Assembly: GCA_016285345.1 (NCBI GenBank)
Contig: JAEEQN010000006.1
Span: 37,638 to 101,637, forward strand
Direction of reading: 5' to 3'
Origin: Victivallales bacterium
Lineage (GTDB): Bacteria > Verrucomicrobiota > Lentisphaeria > Victivallales > UBA1829
DNA: 64,000 nt
Shown: in pieces, positions 20,984 through 29,208 of the stretch
How positions within the stretch are numbered: position 1 is the stretch's first letter
Layout: every line of letters begins with the position of its first letter
The notes under the pieces: model-generated
Database searches by the model: none
What the model was told of the DNA's origin: nothing
The model's input: the letters and a program-made list of their open reading frames with translations, nothing else
Program-made: the position numbers and the translations under genes

Positions 20984-21097
20984 ATTCAATTGAGTAGAAA
21001 AAACAGCCTTTTTTCCTATCCTCAAATTGAACCGGAAAACAAACGCAAAAACCATCATCCCATAACACAAAATCAACCCCAAACAGGAGACAACACC

Positions 21098-22531
21098 ATG
21101 AAGTTCTTCCGCATGATGAAGGGCCTTATGCCGATCCTCGCGGCGGCCGCCACGACCGCCTGCGCACAGACGACCGCGGAATCGCAGTTCGATCCGAACG
21201 TCGTCAAAATCCCCGCCGACAAGCAGAAATTCCACATCTTCCTGCTGACCGGCCAGTCCAACATGGAGGGTGCGGGCTACCCCGTCCTGCCGCAGTATCT
21301 GACCGGCACGACGCAGGTGATCGAGCTGACCGACAAGATGGAGTGGGTGAAGAACGTCGCTCCGTACGGACGCGGCTACGGCCCGGGCGAGGCATTCGCG
21401 CTGCACTATGCGAAACTGCATCCGGACGTGACGGTCGGCCTGATCCATGCGGCCCGCGGCGGACGCAACATGCGTGAACTGAGCAAGGGCGGCCGCGACA
21501 ACACCGACCGCGCGCCGAACTACGACAACCTCATCAAGAAGATCAAATTCGCGCAGGAACAGGGCGAAGTCAAGGCGATGCTCTGGCACCAGGGCGAATC
21601 CGACACCGGCAACCGCAACTACATCAACGAGCTCAACAAGCTCGTGACCGACGTCCGCACGGACATCGGCATCGCCGACCTGCCGCTCTTCGTGGGCGAA
21701 CTCGGCCGCTACGTAAACTGGACCGACGGCTTCAACCGGATGATCCAGGACGTCGAATCCAAAATCGAGAACTGCAAGCTCATCAGCTCGAAGGGCCTGA
21801 TGCACCGCGGCGACGAGCTGCACATCTCCGGTTACTCCGTCGAGATCTTCGGCTGCCGTTACCTTGACGCCTACCTGAAGATGCGCGAACCCGAGACCGC
21901 CAAGAAATTCGAGCCGCTCCTCGCCGAAATCGAAAAGAAGATGGCGGAGTACGACGCCCGCTGGATCACCGTCGAAAACGGCGACATGACGATGGGCGAA
22001 GACCGTCCGCTCGGCTGGGAAGCCCGCCGCTGGGATCCCATCCGAATCAATCCCCACCGCGACACCGAAGTTTACGCATCCGCACCCGCTTCGCTCCGTA
22101 TTGAAAACCTTGATCCGGCGACCGCCCTTCCCTCGGTCCAGGAAATTTCGACGGCTCCCGGCGCTGACGGCATCGGCACCTGGATCCGCGACGTGGCCGG
22201 CACGCACGTGAAGGTCTCCTGCAAGGTGAAGAACGAAGGCTACAGCAAGGTCACGATCCGCATCCGCGGTGAAAACTCCGGATTTGCGCGTTGCCTCGAC
22301 CTCCAGCTCTTCGACGCCACCGACGCCAAGGAATGGACCAGCTACTCCGGCGAATTCGACATTCCGCGCGATGCCATCCGCGACCGCATCGGCATCATGG
22401 TCGAAGGCAAAGGCAAGGCTTGGCTCGACGACGTCGTGATCGAAAAAGTCAAGAACGGCAAGACCATCCCCGACACCAAGATCGACGTCGATTACGAGAA
22501 GAAGATGAACGAAAGCTTCTCCAAGCTTTAA
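21098..22531 (+). CDS. Secreted SASA-family (sialate O-acetylesterase-like) carbohydrate esterase
   Basis: The 477-residue product starts at ATG 21098 with CAGGAGA upstream and a signal peptide ending near ATTACAQ. The catalytic domain belongs to the SGNH-type SASA family: LTGQSNMEG with nucleophile Ser54, an AARGG block, WHQGESD around residues 163-169 and the C-terminal DELH block with Asp239 and His242. Residues from about 330 on form a beta-sandwich-like region ending GKAWLDDVVIEKV, as in carbohydrate-binding modules appended to plant cell-wall esterases. Members remove O-acetyl groups from sialic acid, xylan or other sugars; with GH43 and GH127 genes nearby, deacetylation of plant polysaccharide is more likely. 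It appears to be a single-gene unit closed by the terminator at 22640. Confidence 0.88.
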   Translation: MKFFRMMKGLMPILAAAATTACAQTTAESQFDPNVVKIPADKQKFHIFLLTGQSNMEGAGYPVLPQYLTGTTQVIELTDKMEWVKNVAPYGRGYGPGEAFALHYAKLHPDVTVGLIHAARGGRNMRELSKGGRDNTDRAPNYDNLIKKIKFAQEQGEVKAMLWHQGESDTGNRNYINELNKLVTDVRTDIGIADLPLFVGELGRYVNWTDGFNRMIQDVESKIENCKLISSKGLMHRGDELHISGYSVEIFGCRYLDAYLKMREPETAKKFEPLLAEIEKKMAEYDARWITVENGDMTMGEDRPLGWEARRWDPIRINPHRDTEVYASAPASLRIENLDPATALPSVQEISTAPGADGIGTWIRDVAGTHVKVSCKVKNEGYSKVTIRIRGENSGFARCLDLQLFDATDAKEWTSYSGEFDIPRDAIRDRIGIMVEGKGKAWLDDVVIEKVKNGKTIPDTKIDVDYEKKMNESFSKL

Positions 22532-22621
22532 GGAGGCAGAGCCTCCACTGCGGTAGAGCCGGGCTCCGCTCCGGCACACTGCAAGCAGTGACGAGGCAGT
22601 GTCCGGCTGCGCTCGGGCACG
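22532..22621 (+). repeat. Intergenic double-hairpin repeat, copy C (with extra second hairpin)
   Basis: GGAGGCAGAGCCTCC forms hairpin one, followed by ACTGCGGTAG and then two successive GC-rich second hairpins (core GGGCTCCGCTCCGG and core TCCGGCTGCGCTCGG). It starts right after the esterase stop codon and matches the copy at 48070-48115 closely. Confidence 0.65.
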
Positions 22622-22639
22622 AAATAGTCTCAACCATAG

Positions 22640-22680
22640 AGCCGCGGATGCCGTAAAAAAAGCTCCGCGGCTTTTTCTTT
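22640..22680 (+). terminator. Rho-independent terminator after the SASA esterase
   Basis: AGCCGCGGA (22640-22648) and TCCGCGGCT (22664-22672) form a perfect 9-bp stem followed by TTTTCTTTT. Confidence 0.85.
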
Positions 22681-22692
22681 TCCACTCCATAG

Positions 22693-23367
22693 ATGAACGC
22701 CAAGAATAAATCAGACAAAACGCCCGAGAAAAAGAAGCGCACAATTATCCGCAGACTCCTGCTTGTCTTCGCCGTCATGGCGTTTCTGGGTATCCTTGCA
22801 ATGTTCGCCGCCGACTGCCGCGTCGAACGCTGTGCCGCCGGACGCATTTACAGAGACGTCGAGTCCGTCCCCGTCCGCGAATACGGTCTGCTGCCCGGCA
22901 CGTCGCGATTGGTCCACGGGAAGTATCTCAACACGTATTTCTTCAACCGGATCCACGCGGTGGCCGAACTCTACCGCGCGGGAAAGATCAAAAAGATCAT
23001 CGTGTCGGGCGACAACAGCCGCACGGACTACAACGAGACGGGCGACATGGCGCAGGAACTGATCGCGGAAGGCGTGGCGCCGGAGGACGTGCTGTCCGAT
23101 TTCGCCGGATTCCGCACGCTGGATTCGGTCGTCCGCGCCCGCAATCTCTTCGGAGCGACCGAAATCACGGTCATCTCGCAGAGATTTCACTGCGAACGCG
23201 CGATCTATCTCGCCGCGCAGCATGATATTGACGCAATCGGGTTCGAGGCGGACGAAGTCGCGCCGCAGGCAATCAGGATCAAACTGGCCGTCCGCGAGGC
23301 GTTCGCGCGCGTCCTGGCAGTCCTCGATGCCGAAATATTAAACACAAAGCCGCATTTCGAATACTGA
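22693..23367 (+). CDS. sanA: SanA/YdcF-like membrane protein (DUF218)
   Basis: The 224-residue product has a basic N-terminus and one membrane anchor (about residues 20-42), then a DUF218 domain. Diagnostic SanA features are GLLPGTS, the NTYFFNRI segment, IIVSGDN, the AGFRTLDSVVRA segment and ISQRFHCERA. In enterobacteria SanA affects envelope permeability to vancomycin at high temperature; the biochemical activity is not established. The domain faces the periplasm by topology. It sits alone between a terminator and the promoter of the following transporter. Confidence 0.85.
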   Translation: MNAKNKSDKTPEKKKRTIIRRLLLVFAVMAFLGILAMFAADCRVERCAAGRIYRDVESVPVREYGLLPGTSRLVHGKYLNTYFFNRIHAVAELYRAGKIKKIIVSGDNSRTDYNETGDMAQELIAEGVAPEDVLSDFAGFRTLDSVVRARNLFGATEITVISQRFHCERAIYLAAQHDIDAIGFEADEVAPQAIRIKLAVREAFARVLAVLDAEILNTKPHFEY

Positions 23368-23395
23368 TTTTTCAGTAAAAAGTCATGTTTCGAGC

Positions 23396-23424
23396 TTGAA
23401 AACAAGAAAAAAGGGTGGTATAGT
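23396..23424 (+). promoter_or_regulatory. Sigma-70 promoter for the SLC12-like transporter
   Basis: TTGAAA (23396-23401) and TATAGT (23419-23424) are separated by 17 bases, and the transporter ATG follows 54 bases downstream. Confidence 0.65.
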
Positions 23425-23478
23425 TAGGCCGGAAAAAACGCACCTGAAAGAATCGTCAAAGAGAAAGACCGCGAAACG

Positions 23479-25749
23479 ATGAAAACGGACCAGAACGAAC
23501 CGGCGGCGGAACCGGCCGCAAAAGGATACAGTTTCAACACATTCAGCGGGGTCTTCCTGCCGTCCATCCTGACCATCCTCGGCGTGGTGATGTTCATGCG
23601 ACTGGGGACGATCGTGGGCAACCTCGGCGTCTCGGGCGCGCTCGGCATCCTGCTGGTCGCGGAAAGCATCGCCGTCGCCACGGGGCTCTCCATCTCGGCG
23701 ATCTCCACGAACACGCCGGTGAAGAGCGGCGGCCCGTACTTCCTGATCTCGCGTTCGCTGGGGCCCGGCTTCGGCGCGTCCATCGGGCTGACCTACTACG
23801 TGTCGCAGTCGCTGTCCGTGCCGTTCTACGTGATCGGCTTCACGGAAGCCTTCGTCACGGTGTTTCCGTCGTTCGCGGACGTCCGGCTGTGGGTCGGGCT
23901 GATCCCGCTGGCGGTCCTTTTCACCATCGCGATGATCGGCGCGAACTGGGCGATCCGCACGCAGTACGTGATCATGGCGATCCTGGCGCTGTCCATCGTG
24001 GCGATCCTGGGCGGCGCGGCGGCGAGCGGGCCGACATTAGACACGCTCCGCACCAACTTCCGCGCGGTCGACGGGATCAAACCCGACATCCTCATCCTCG
24101 CGACGAATTTCGCCATCTTCTTCCCCGCCGTGACCGGGTTCCTCGCGGGCGTCAACATGTCCGGCGACCTGCAGGACGCGCGCAAATCCATCCCGCGTGG
24201 CACGATCCTGGCGATCGGCGTCGGGTTCGTGATCTACGCGGTGGAGATACTGCTCTTCGGCGCGGCATGGGACCGAACCGACCTCATCAAAAACACCTAC
24301 GGCACGCTCGTGAAAAACGCCGTCTTCCACACCGGATTCCTCGTGTTCGCGGGCATGGCGGCCGCCACGCTCTCCAGCGCGCTCGGCACACTGATCGGCG
24401 CGCCGCGCATCCTTCAGGCGTTCGCCGCGGACAGGATCTTCCATCCGCTGAACTTCTTCGCCTGGGGACGCGGCAAGAACAACGAACCGCTCCCGGCGAT
24501 GTGCCTGACGCTCCTGATCTCGGCTGGCATCCTGTTCTGGGGCAGCCGCCAGAGCGGAGGCGGCACCGCGCTGAACGCCGTCGCCGAGCTCGTGACCATG
24601 TTCACGCTCTTTACGTACGCGATCATCAACATCGCGGCCGCCGTCGAGCATTTCGCCGCGAACCCGTCCTTCCGCCCGAAATTCCGCCTGTTCCACTGGG
24701 CGGTCGGCTGCTACGGGGCGGCGGCGTGCTTCGCCGTGGCGCTCTTCATCAACGCCGGACTGCTGATCGTGGCGTTCTTCATCGTGGGCGTCCTCTTCCT
24801 CGTCGCACGCAGGAAATCGCTCGAAAGCACGTTCGGCGACGCCCGCCGCGGCTACTACTTCGAACGCATCCGCCGCTGCCTCATCCATCTGGCATCCATG
24901 CCGTCCGATGCGAAAAACTGGCGTCCGCAGATCCTCATCCTCGCCGGACCGAACAAAAAACACCTCGCACTCATCCGCTACGGCTCGCTGCTGAACAACG
25001 AACGCGGCATCATGTCCGTGGCGCGGTTCCTGAATCCCGGACCCGATCCGGCGGCCGCCGAAAAACAGCGCAAACAGGAGGAAGCGAAACTCCGCGAGAT
25101 CGCGGAGGAATCCGGCACGCAGTTCTTCCCGGTCGCCGTCACGACCTCCGAGGAAACGGATTTCGACGAGGCGCTGAACGTCTTCCTGCAATCGCATTCG
25201 CTCGGCCCGCTCGCCCCGAACATCGTCCTCTCCGGCTGGCCCGTCAACGACGACCGCGTCGAAGCATTCTTTCGGCACCTCCAGACTATCCGGCTGCTCC
25301 GCATGAATACGCTCGTCCTCATCAACCCCGAACGCGCCGCGGAAGAGCCGGGCGACGGCCCCATCGACATCTGGTGGCGCGGACGCCAGAACGGCTCCCT
25401 CATGCTCATCCTCGCGCATCTGCTGACATGCAACCGCGGATGGCACAAGACGAAGATCCGTCTGCTGCGTCTCGCGGCCCCGGAACACCGTCCCGAGGCG
25501 GAAAAGGAGCTCGCGCAGCTCGCCTACGATTCACGCATCGAGGCGCAGCACCTCGTGCTCTCGCAGGAGGCCGATTTCGAAACCGCGTTCCGCGCATATT
25601 CCTCGCACGCATCGCTCGTCTTCCTCGGATTCATCCCTCCGCAGGTCGAGGACTGCCGTTCCTTCTATGACCGCGTCAGCGCCCAGCTCGAAGGCATGCC
25701 GACCACCTTCCTCGCGGCTTCCGCCGGCGACACCGACCTGGATTCGTAA
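23479..25749 (+). CDS. APC/SLC12-family cation-chloride cotransporter-like permease
   Basis: This 756-residue integral membrane protein has about 12 hydrophobic segments in residues 15-450, starting with the characteristic FSGVFLPSILTILGVVMFMR first helix and a KSGGPYFLISRSLG motif, both typical of SLC12-like bacterial transporters. A soluble C-terminal region of about 300 residues follows (from RRKSLESTFGDARRG on), as in cation-chloride cotransporters. It likely moves K+, Cl- or amino acids across the inner membrane; the substrate cannot be assigned. It is expressed from its own promoter and reads toward the convergent DUF486 gene. Confidence 0.87.
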   Translation: MKTDQNEPAAEPAAKGYSFNTFSGVFLPSILTILGVVMFMRLGTIVGNLGVSGALGILLVAESIAVATGLSISAISTNTPVKSGGPYFLISRSLGPGFGASIGLTYYVSQSLSVPFYVIGFTEAFVTVFPSFADVRLWVGLIPLAVLFTIAMIGANWAIRTQYVIMAILALSIVAILGGAAASGPTLDTLRTNFRAVDGIKPDILILATNFAIFFPAVTGFLAGVNMSGDLQDARKSIPRGTILAIGVGFVIYAVEILLFGAAWDRTDLIKNTYGTLVKNAVFHTGFLVFAGMAAATLSSALGTLIGAPRILQAFAADRIFHPLNFFAWGRGKNNEPLPAMCLTLLISAGILFWGSRQSGGGTALNAVAELVTMFTLFTYAIINIAAAVEHFAANPSFRPKFRLFHWAVGCYGAAACFAVALFINAGLLIVAFFIVGVLFLVARRKSLESTFGDARRGYYFERIRRCLIHLASMPSDAKNWRPQILILAGPNKKHLALIRYGSLLNNERGIMSVARFLNPGPDPAAAEKQRKQEEAKLREIAEESGTQFFPVAVTTSEETDFDEALNVFLQSHSLGPLAPNIVLSGWPVNDDRVEAFFRHLQTIRLLRMNTLVLINPERAAEEPGDGPIDIWWRGRQNGSLMLILAHLLTCNRGWHKTKIRLLRLAAPEHRPEAEKELAQLAYDSRIEAQHLVLSQEADFETAFRAYSSHASLVFLGFIPPQVEDCRSFYDRVSAQLEGMPTTFLAASAGDTDLDS

Positions 25750-25775
25750 GGCAACCCCTTTCCATTTGCCTTCCC

Positions 25776-25800
25776 GTGCCCGAGCGGAGCTGGGCACTAC
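25776..25800 (-). repeat. Intergenic hairpin repeat, copy D (second hairpin, reverse orientation)
   Basis: GTGCCCGAGCGGAGCTGGGCAC followed by TAC is, on the minus strand, GTAG-TGCCC...GGGCA, matching the GGTAG plus second hairpin of the repeat family. It lies between two convergent genes. Confidence 0.5.
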
Positions 25801-25817
25801 TCGGCACACTCTGTGTG

Positions 25818-26198
25818 TTACTTGCGGAAGATGAAGAAGACGGCGCCGCAGAGGCAAAGGGCGGCCCAGATGAAGTCGAGGCGGAATTTCTCGCCCATGT
25901 AGAACATGGAGAACGGGACAAAGACGGTGAGCGTGATGACTTCCTGCATGATCTTGAGCTGGGCGAGCGTGAGCGGATGCGGCCCGGAGTAGCCGATACG
26001 GTTCGCGGGCACCTGCAGCAGATATTCGAACAAAGCAATTCCCCAGCTGACGACGGCGGCGATCCACCAGGGCTTTTCCTTCAGGTTCTTCAGGTGCCCG
26101 TACCAGGCGAACGTCATGAAGCAGTTCGAGCAAACGAGAAGAAAGATCGTGCGGTAGATGGCGGGGATGGAGACGACGGTTTCGATGATTTTCTGCAT
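25818..26198 (-). CDS. DUF486 family small membrane protein
   Basis: The 126-residue product has four predicted membrane helices and the hallmark strings FMTFAWYGHLK, WGIALFEYLLQVPANRIG and LTLAQLKIMQEVITL of the DUF486/DMT-like family. Function of the family is not established; it resembles half-size drug/metabolite transporters. Length is normal for the family. It is convergent with the SLC12-like gene and downstream of the coiled-coil gene on the same strand. Confidence 0.88.
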   Translation of the reverse strand: MQKIIETVVSIPAIYRTIFLLVCSNCFMTFAWYGHLKNLKEKPWWIAAVVSWGIALFEYLLQVPANRIGYSGPHPLTLAQLKIMQEVITLTVFVPFSMFYMGEKFRLDFIWAALCLCGAVFFIFRK

Positions 26199-26352
26199 GG
26201 TGATGCGGTCCTGAAGAAGCCGGACGGCGTTGAAGGTTTGCCCGGCAGGTTATGTTTTACTCCTGAAATCGGAATAAGAATCGGCGACGCATCGGAGAAG
26301 TCCGTTGTGCGCCGCCTGTTTGTTTTTGAGGTGGGATTCGTGTTCTGTCCGG

Positions 26353-28143
26353 TTATCTCTGTTTGTCAAGCTGTTCGGTGACTTTCCGCAGGGACTCGTG
26401 CTTGTCCACGAAGTCGTAGTAGAGCGTCTGGGACGGCTCCTTCGTGAGCCGGAGCTGGATCGCTTTCGCAAGCTCGGGTTCGCCGGTGAAGACGAAGCAC
26501 TGCGCCGTGGAGGTCTGCCCGAGGTCGGACGAGGAGACTTTCACGACCACGCCGACGAAGAAACCTTCCTTCGACAGCACGATGTCGCCGACATCCGCCT
26601 TCAGTTCACTGGAGGAACGGTTCGGGTTGCGGATATACAGGTAATTGTCGCCCTGCTCCATGCTCACGGAGCAGCGCCCCGTGATGTCGGCGGAATCCTT
26701 CGAGAACGTCGCGGACTTGAAGAGCGTGAGGTTGTCGAGGCCGCGTTCGCGGAGCGCGCCGAACGTGATCACGCGGACCGGCTCGGTCTTGTCCGAAGCG
26801 ACGGGGAAGAGGCACACGCGGGCGTCTTCGACGAGGCAGAGCGCCGGACCGTTGACGGCGGACCATTTATCCTTGCTCTGCGGACGGCGTACCTTGTACT
26901 GAAGCTCGGTGACCTTGGTGTAGCCGGAGTGCAGATTGAGGCCGGTCGTGTCGCGGAACGCAGAGACAAGCCAGGTCTTACCGCCGAGCGTGACGGCAGG
27001 GAGGAAGAACGACTTGTCGATGACGATGTTGTTGAAGAGGCGGTCGTTGACGAGGTGGAAGGAGAGCTCGAGCGCGGAGGCGTTGTAACTGGTGAGGACG
27101 TCGTTGTTGAGCATCTTTTCCAGTTCGTCGGCCTTCTTTTTGGTCTCGTTCAGGTCGCGGTCCTTGTCCTCGATCACCTTGTCCTTCTGGGTCAGGATCG
27201 TTTCGGTCTGCGCGATCGTGCGGTCCTTCTCGCTCATGAGGCGTTCGTTCTGGGCGATCGTCTCCTTCGAGATCGCGAGCGACTGTTCGGACTTGTCAAG
27301 TTCGTTTTTCGTTTTCACGAGGTCCGAATTGACGTCCGCCAGCACGCGCACCATGCCGTTCAGCTGCGTCTGCGTGGACGTGAGCTTGGACTTCGTTTCC
27401 ACGAGCTCGACTTCGGTCGCATGGAACTTTGCAAGAGCCTCCTCGGCACGTGCGCGGTCCTGACGGGCCTGTTCGCGGAGCGCTTCGAGTTCGAGCTTCG
27501 TCGCTTCAAGCTGGCCGGAAGTACGGGAAAGAGACCTTTCGCTCTGCTGGAGCTTTTCGGCCGTTGCGGCCTTTTCCTGCGTAACGCGCGCCAGGGAGCG
27601 CTCGCTCGTTTCGAGGAGGGTTTCACTGTCGCGGATGACCTTGTCGCGTTCGACGAGTTCCTGCGCGGAGATCTTCAGCTCGCTTTCCTTCTGTTCGATG
27701 ACGGCGGCGGACCGTTTCAGCGCGGCTTCGCGTTCGTCGAGTTCTTTTTTTGTCTTGGCGAGCTCGGCGGCGCTCTTCGCGAGTTCCTGTTCGGACTTCG
27801 TCTTTTCGGAGGCGAGTTCGTCTTTGGATTTCGTGAGGGCGGCGAGCGTTTCGGCGATCTTCGCCTGCGCCTGCCTGATTTCCTCGTCCTGGGACGCGAT
27901 CTTCGTCTCGTCCTTCAGGGCGAGCGCACGGAATTCCTCAAGGCGCTGCGCCAGCTCGTCTTTCTGCTGCTTCACTTCCTCGTGGCGCGCAAGTTCCTCG
28001 TCGATCATCTCGACCAGACGGGTCGCGGGGGACGAGATCTTCGCGGCCCCGGCGGGGTCTCCGACCTCGTTCATCCCGATCGACAGTGACATTGCCGCCA
28101 GGACCAGGAAGTCGCATGTGACAATGAGAATGGACCGGTTCAC
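26353..28143 (-). CDS. Membrane-anchored coiled-coil protein, ExbD/MotB-like anchor, partner of the upstream channel protein
   Basis: The 596-residue product starts with GTG at 28143, which overlaps the upstream gene's TGA (GTGA), so translation is coupled. Residues 4-24 form one membrane helix (SILIVTCDFLVLAAMSLSIG) with an Asp at position 11 inside it, as in the proton-carrying helices of MotB, ExbD and TolR. Residues ~40-340 are a continuous coiled coil rich in K, E, A and L. Residues ~350-596 form a globular domain of unknown fold (LSFHLVNDRLFNN to YYDFVDKHESL). I infer that the protein pairs with the upstream ExbB/MotA-like subunit as an ion-driven complex with a long periplasmic stalk. 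No OmpA peptidoglycan-binding domain is seen. Confidence 0.8.
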   Translation of the reverse strand: MNRSILIVTCDFLVLAAMSLSIGMNEVGDPAGAAKISSPATRLVEMIDEELARHEEVKQQKDELAQRLEEFRALALKDETKIASQDEEIRQAQAKIAETLAALTKSKDELASEKTKSEQELAKSAAELAKTKKELDEREAALKRSAAVIEQKESELKISAQELVERDKVIRDSETLLETSERSLARVTQEKAATAEKLQQSERSLSRTSGQLEATKLELEALREQARQDRARAEEALAKFHATEVELVETKSKLTSTQTQLNGMVRVLADVNSDLVKTKNELDKSEQSLAISKETIAQNERLMSEKDRTIAQTETILTQKDKVIEDKDRDLNETKKKADELEKMLNNDVLTSYNASALELSFHLVNDRLFNNIVIDKSFFLPAVTLGGKTWLVSAFRDTTGLNLHSGYTKVTELQYKVRRPQSKDKWSAVNGPALCLVEDARVCLFPVASDKTEPVRVITFGALRERGLDNLTLFKSATFSKDSADITGRCSVSMEQGDNYLYIRNPNRSSSELKADVGDIVLSKEGFFVGVVVKVSSSDLGQTSTAQCFVFTGEPELAKAIQLRLTKEPSQTLYYDFVDKHESLRKVTEQLDKQR

Positions 28144-28730
28144 TGTTTGGATTCCTTTCCGTTGGATTCGGCGGCGGTGATGAGCGACTGCTTGAGCGGA
28201 TACTGGAAGACCAGGCGCAGGATCACGCTGAAGATGATGCCGACGAGCGTGGAGGAGTAGGCGATCAGACGGCTGATGTTCGGGTTGAACGACATCACGA
28301 TGAAGCTGGAGACGGTGCCGAGCAAACCGAAGTACAGCGGCAGGTCAAGGAAGAGATCGGCGTTTTCAAGCTTTTTCAGGCGGATCGAGACCGCTTCCGT
28401 GCTGCGTTTCAGCGCGGAGAAGACCTTCGCCGCCATCATGAACGCGGTCGCCTGGAGGACCAGGATGAACATGAGGATGAAGAACGAAAGATGCGCGGCC
28501 GTCCTGTTGATCTTTTCGACGTTTTTCGCCGCCTCGCGGATGTCGTTCTCGCTCGCCATCTGCGTCGGCGCGGTCACGCTGCCTTCAAAGAGCGAACGGA
28601 AGAAATCGTTCTTTCTGTAGAGGAACGACAGGATGAGGATGATGAGAACCGCAAGCGCGATGATGACGACATTGTAAATGAGGGCGGAACGTCCGGCGCC
28701 GGATCCGGTATTCTGGGGTGTTTGATTCAC
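28140..28730 (-). CDS. MotA/TolQ/ExbB-like membrane protein
   Basis: The 196-residue product has hydrophobic helices at about residues 18-40, 80-103, 128-147 and 152-175. The segment PLYFGLLGTVSSFIVMSF matches the P-x-x-x-GLLGTV-x-x-x-I signature of the MotA/TolQ/ExbB proton-channel family. AGGAGG precedes the ATG region. The gene overlaps the next by 4 bases (GTGA), and that partner carries the Asp-containing single helix expected of the second stator subunit. The usual long cytoplasmic domain between helices is short here. I infer an ion-conducting inner-membrane complex; the process it powers is unknown. Confidence 0.65.
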   Translation of the reverse strand: MNQTPQNTGSGAGRSALIYNVVIIALAVLIILILSFLYRKNDFFRSLFEGSVTAPTQMASENDIREAAKNVEKINRTAAHLSFFILMFILVLQATAFMMAAKVFSALKRSTEAVSIRLKKLENADLFLDLPLYFGLLGTVSSFIVMSFNPNISRLIAYSSTLVGIIFSVILRLVFQYPLKQSLITAAESNGKESKQ

Positions 28731-28851
28731 GGTTTTCCTCCTGTTTGCGGGATATTTTTATGAATTAAAAATTATATGCAGTGTGTTGTATGGACAAATT
28801 CATACATCTATTAACATAATACCAAATAAACAAAAATCAAGCCGGAAAAAG

Positions 28852-28877
28852 AAAAAAGCGGATGCAAAAACATCCGC
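28852..28877 (-). terminator. Second terminator of the small-RNA unit
   Basis: GCGGATG and CATCCGC pair across a 6-base loop and, on the minus strand, are followed by TTTTTTC. It lies just beyond the closing stem and U-tract of the candidate small RNA and insulates the ExbB-like gene from it. Confidence 0.7.
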
Positions 28878-28898
28878 CGGAAGCCATCGGAAAAAGAC

Positions 28899-29010
28899 AA
28901 AAAAACAGAAGCAGGGTTTCATATACCGCTCCAACTTAACAGTAGGTGCAATAAGGCCTTGCGGCCCCGATATATTCTTTGTTCAGAGGAATGAACCACT
29001 GCTTCCTGAT
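28899..29010 (-). ncRNA. Candidate structured small RNA, about 110 nt
   Basis: On the minus strand, a promoter (TTGCAA-16-TAAATT, 29042 to 29015) is followed by a sequence whose ends pair: CAGGAAGCAG-t-GGTTCAT at 28991-29008 with ATGAAACC-CTGCTTCTG at 28906-28922. Inside, CTGAACA can pair with TGTTAAG, and GGGGCC-GCAA-GGCCTT forms a GNRA-capped apical hairpin. The 3' side runs straight into seven Ts. The rod-like fold, dedicated promoter and tandem terminators support a real noncoding RNA. It could be a short 6S-like RNA or a new class; SRP RNA is unlikely because the GGAA-loop consensus is missing. Confidence 0.55.
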
Positions 29011-29014
29011 GTTT

Positions 29015-29042
29015 AATTTAGACGGGTTTTCCGAAATTGCAA
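29015..29042 (-). promoter_or_regulatory. Promoter of the candidate small RNA
   Basis: TTGCAA (29037-29042) and TAAATT (29015-29020), read on the minus strand, are 16 bases apart. The predicted start falls at the 5' end of the closing stem. Confidence 0.5.
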
Positions 29043-29208
29043 GCCTTTCCATGCGTTTTTTTTCAAAAAAAGTCATTTCTTCGCCGCAACGTCCCGATTG
29101 GAGCTGAAAATATCGTTTTTTTGGGCGTTTCGACTGGAAAAATACGTTTTTTGAGCTATCTTATATGAATTAATGTTTGCGCCCCCGAATCAGAAAGGAC
29201 CTTTTCCC
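29043..29208. other. hisD upstream region
   Basis: This AT-rich stretch lies between the divergent small RNA and hisD. No strong promoter or attenuator hairpin is recognisable; a His-rich leader peptide is not present. Confidence 0.4.

Larger units (their letters stand above)
19796..21097. other. Long intergenic region: purine-biased leader, AT-rich segment, divergent promoters
   Basis: From about 19800 to 20260 the minus strand is purine-rich and looks like an untranslated leader of the giant gene; I find no believable protein. From about 20260 to 20990 base composition falls to AT-rich, unlike the surrounding GC-rich genes. This part has a perfect 12-base palindrome GTCTTATAAGAC at 20810-20821 and a terminator-like hairpin at 20479. 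Open frames in it give Phe/Lys/Tyr-rich low-quality translations and are not called. Confidence 0.5.

Noticed and set aside
20332..20993. Several 60-110-codon open frames in the AT-rich region
   Set aside because: Phe/Lys/Tyr-rich low-complexity translations, no ribosome sites, overlapping in several frames, as expected from AT-rich noncoding DNA.
23362..23377. TACTGA-TTTT-TCAGTA hairpin as terminator of the sanA-like gene
   Set aside because: The stem is short and AT-rich, it overlaps the stop codon, and it is followed by A residues instead of Ts on the plus strand.
28899..29010. Reading this structure as a plus-strand hisD attenuator
   Set aside because: On the plus strand the apical loop would be UUGC instead of a GNRA loop, no U-tract follows, and no His-rich leader peptide is present; the promoter and U-tract fit the minus strand.
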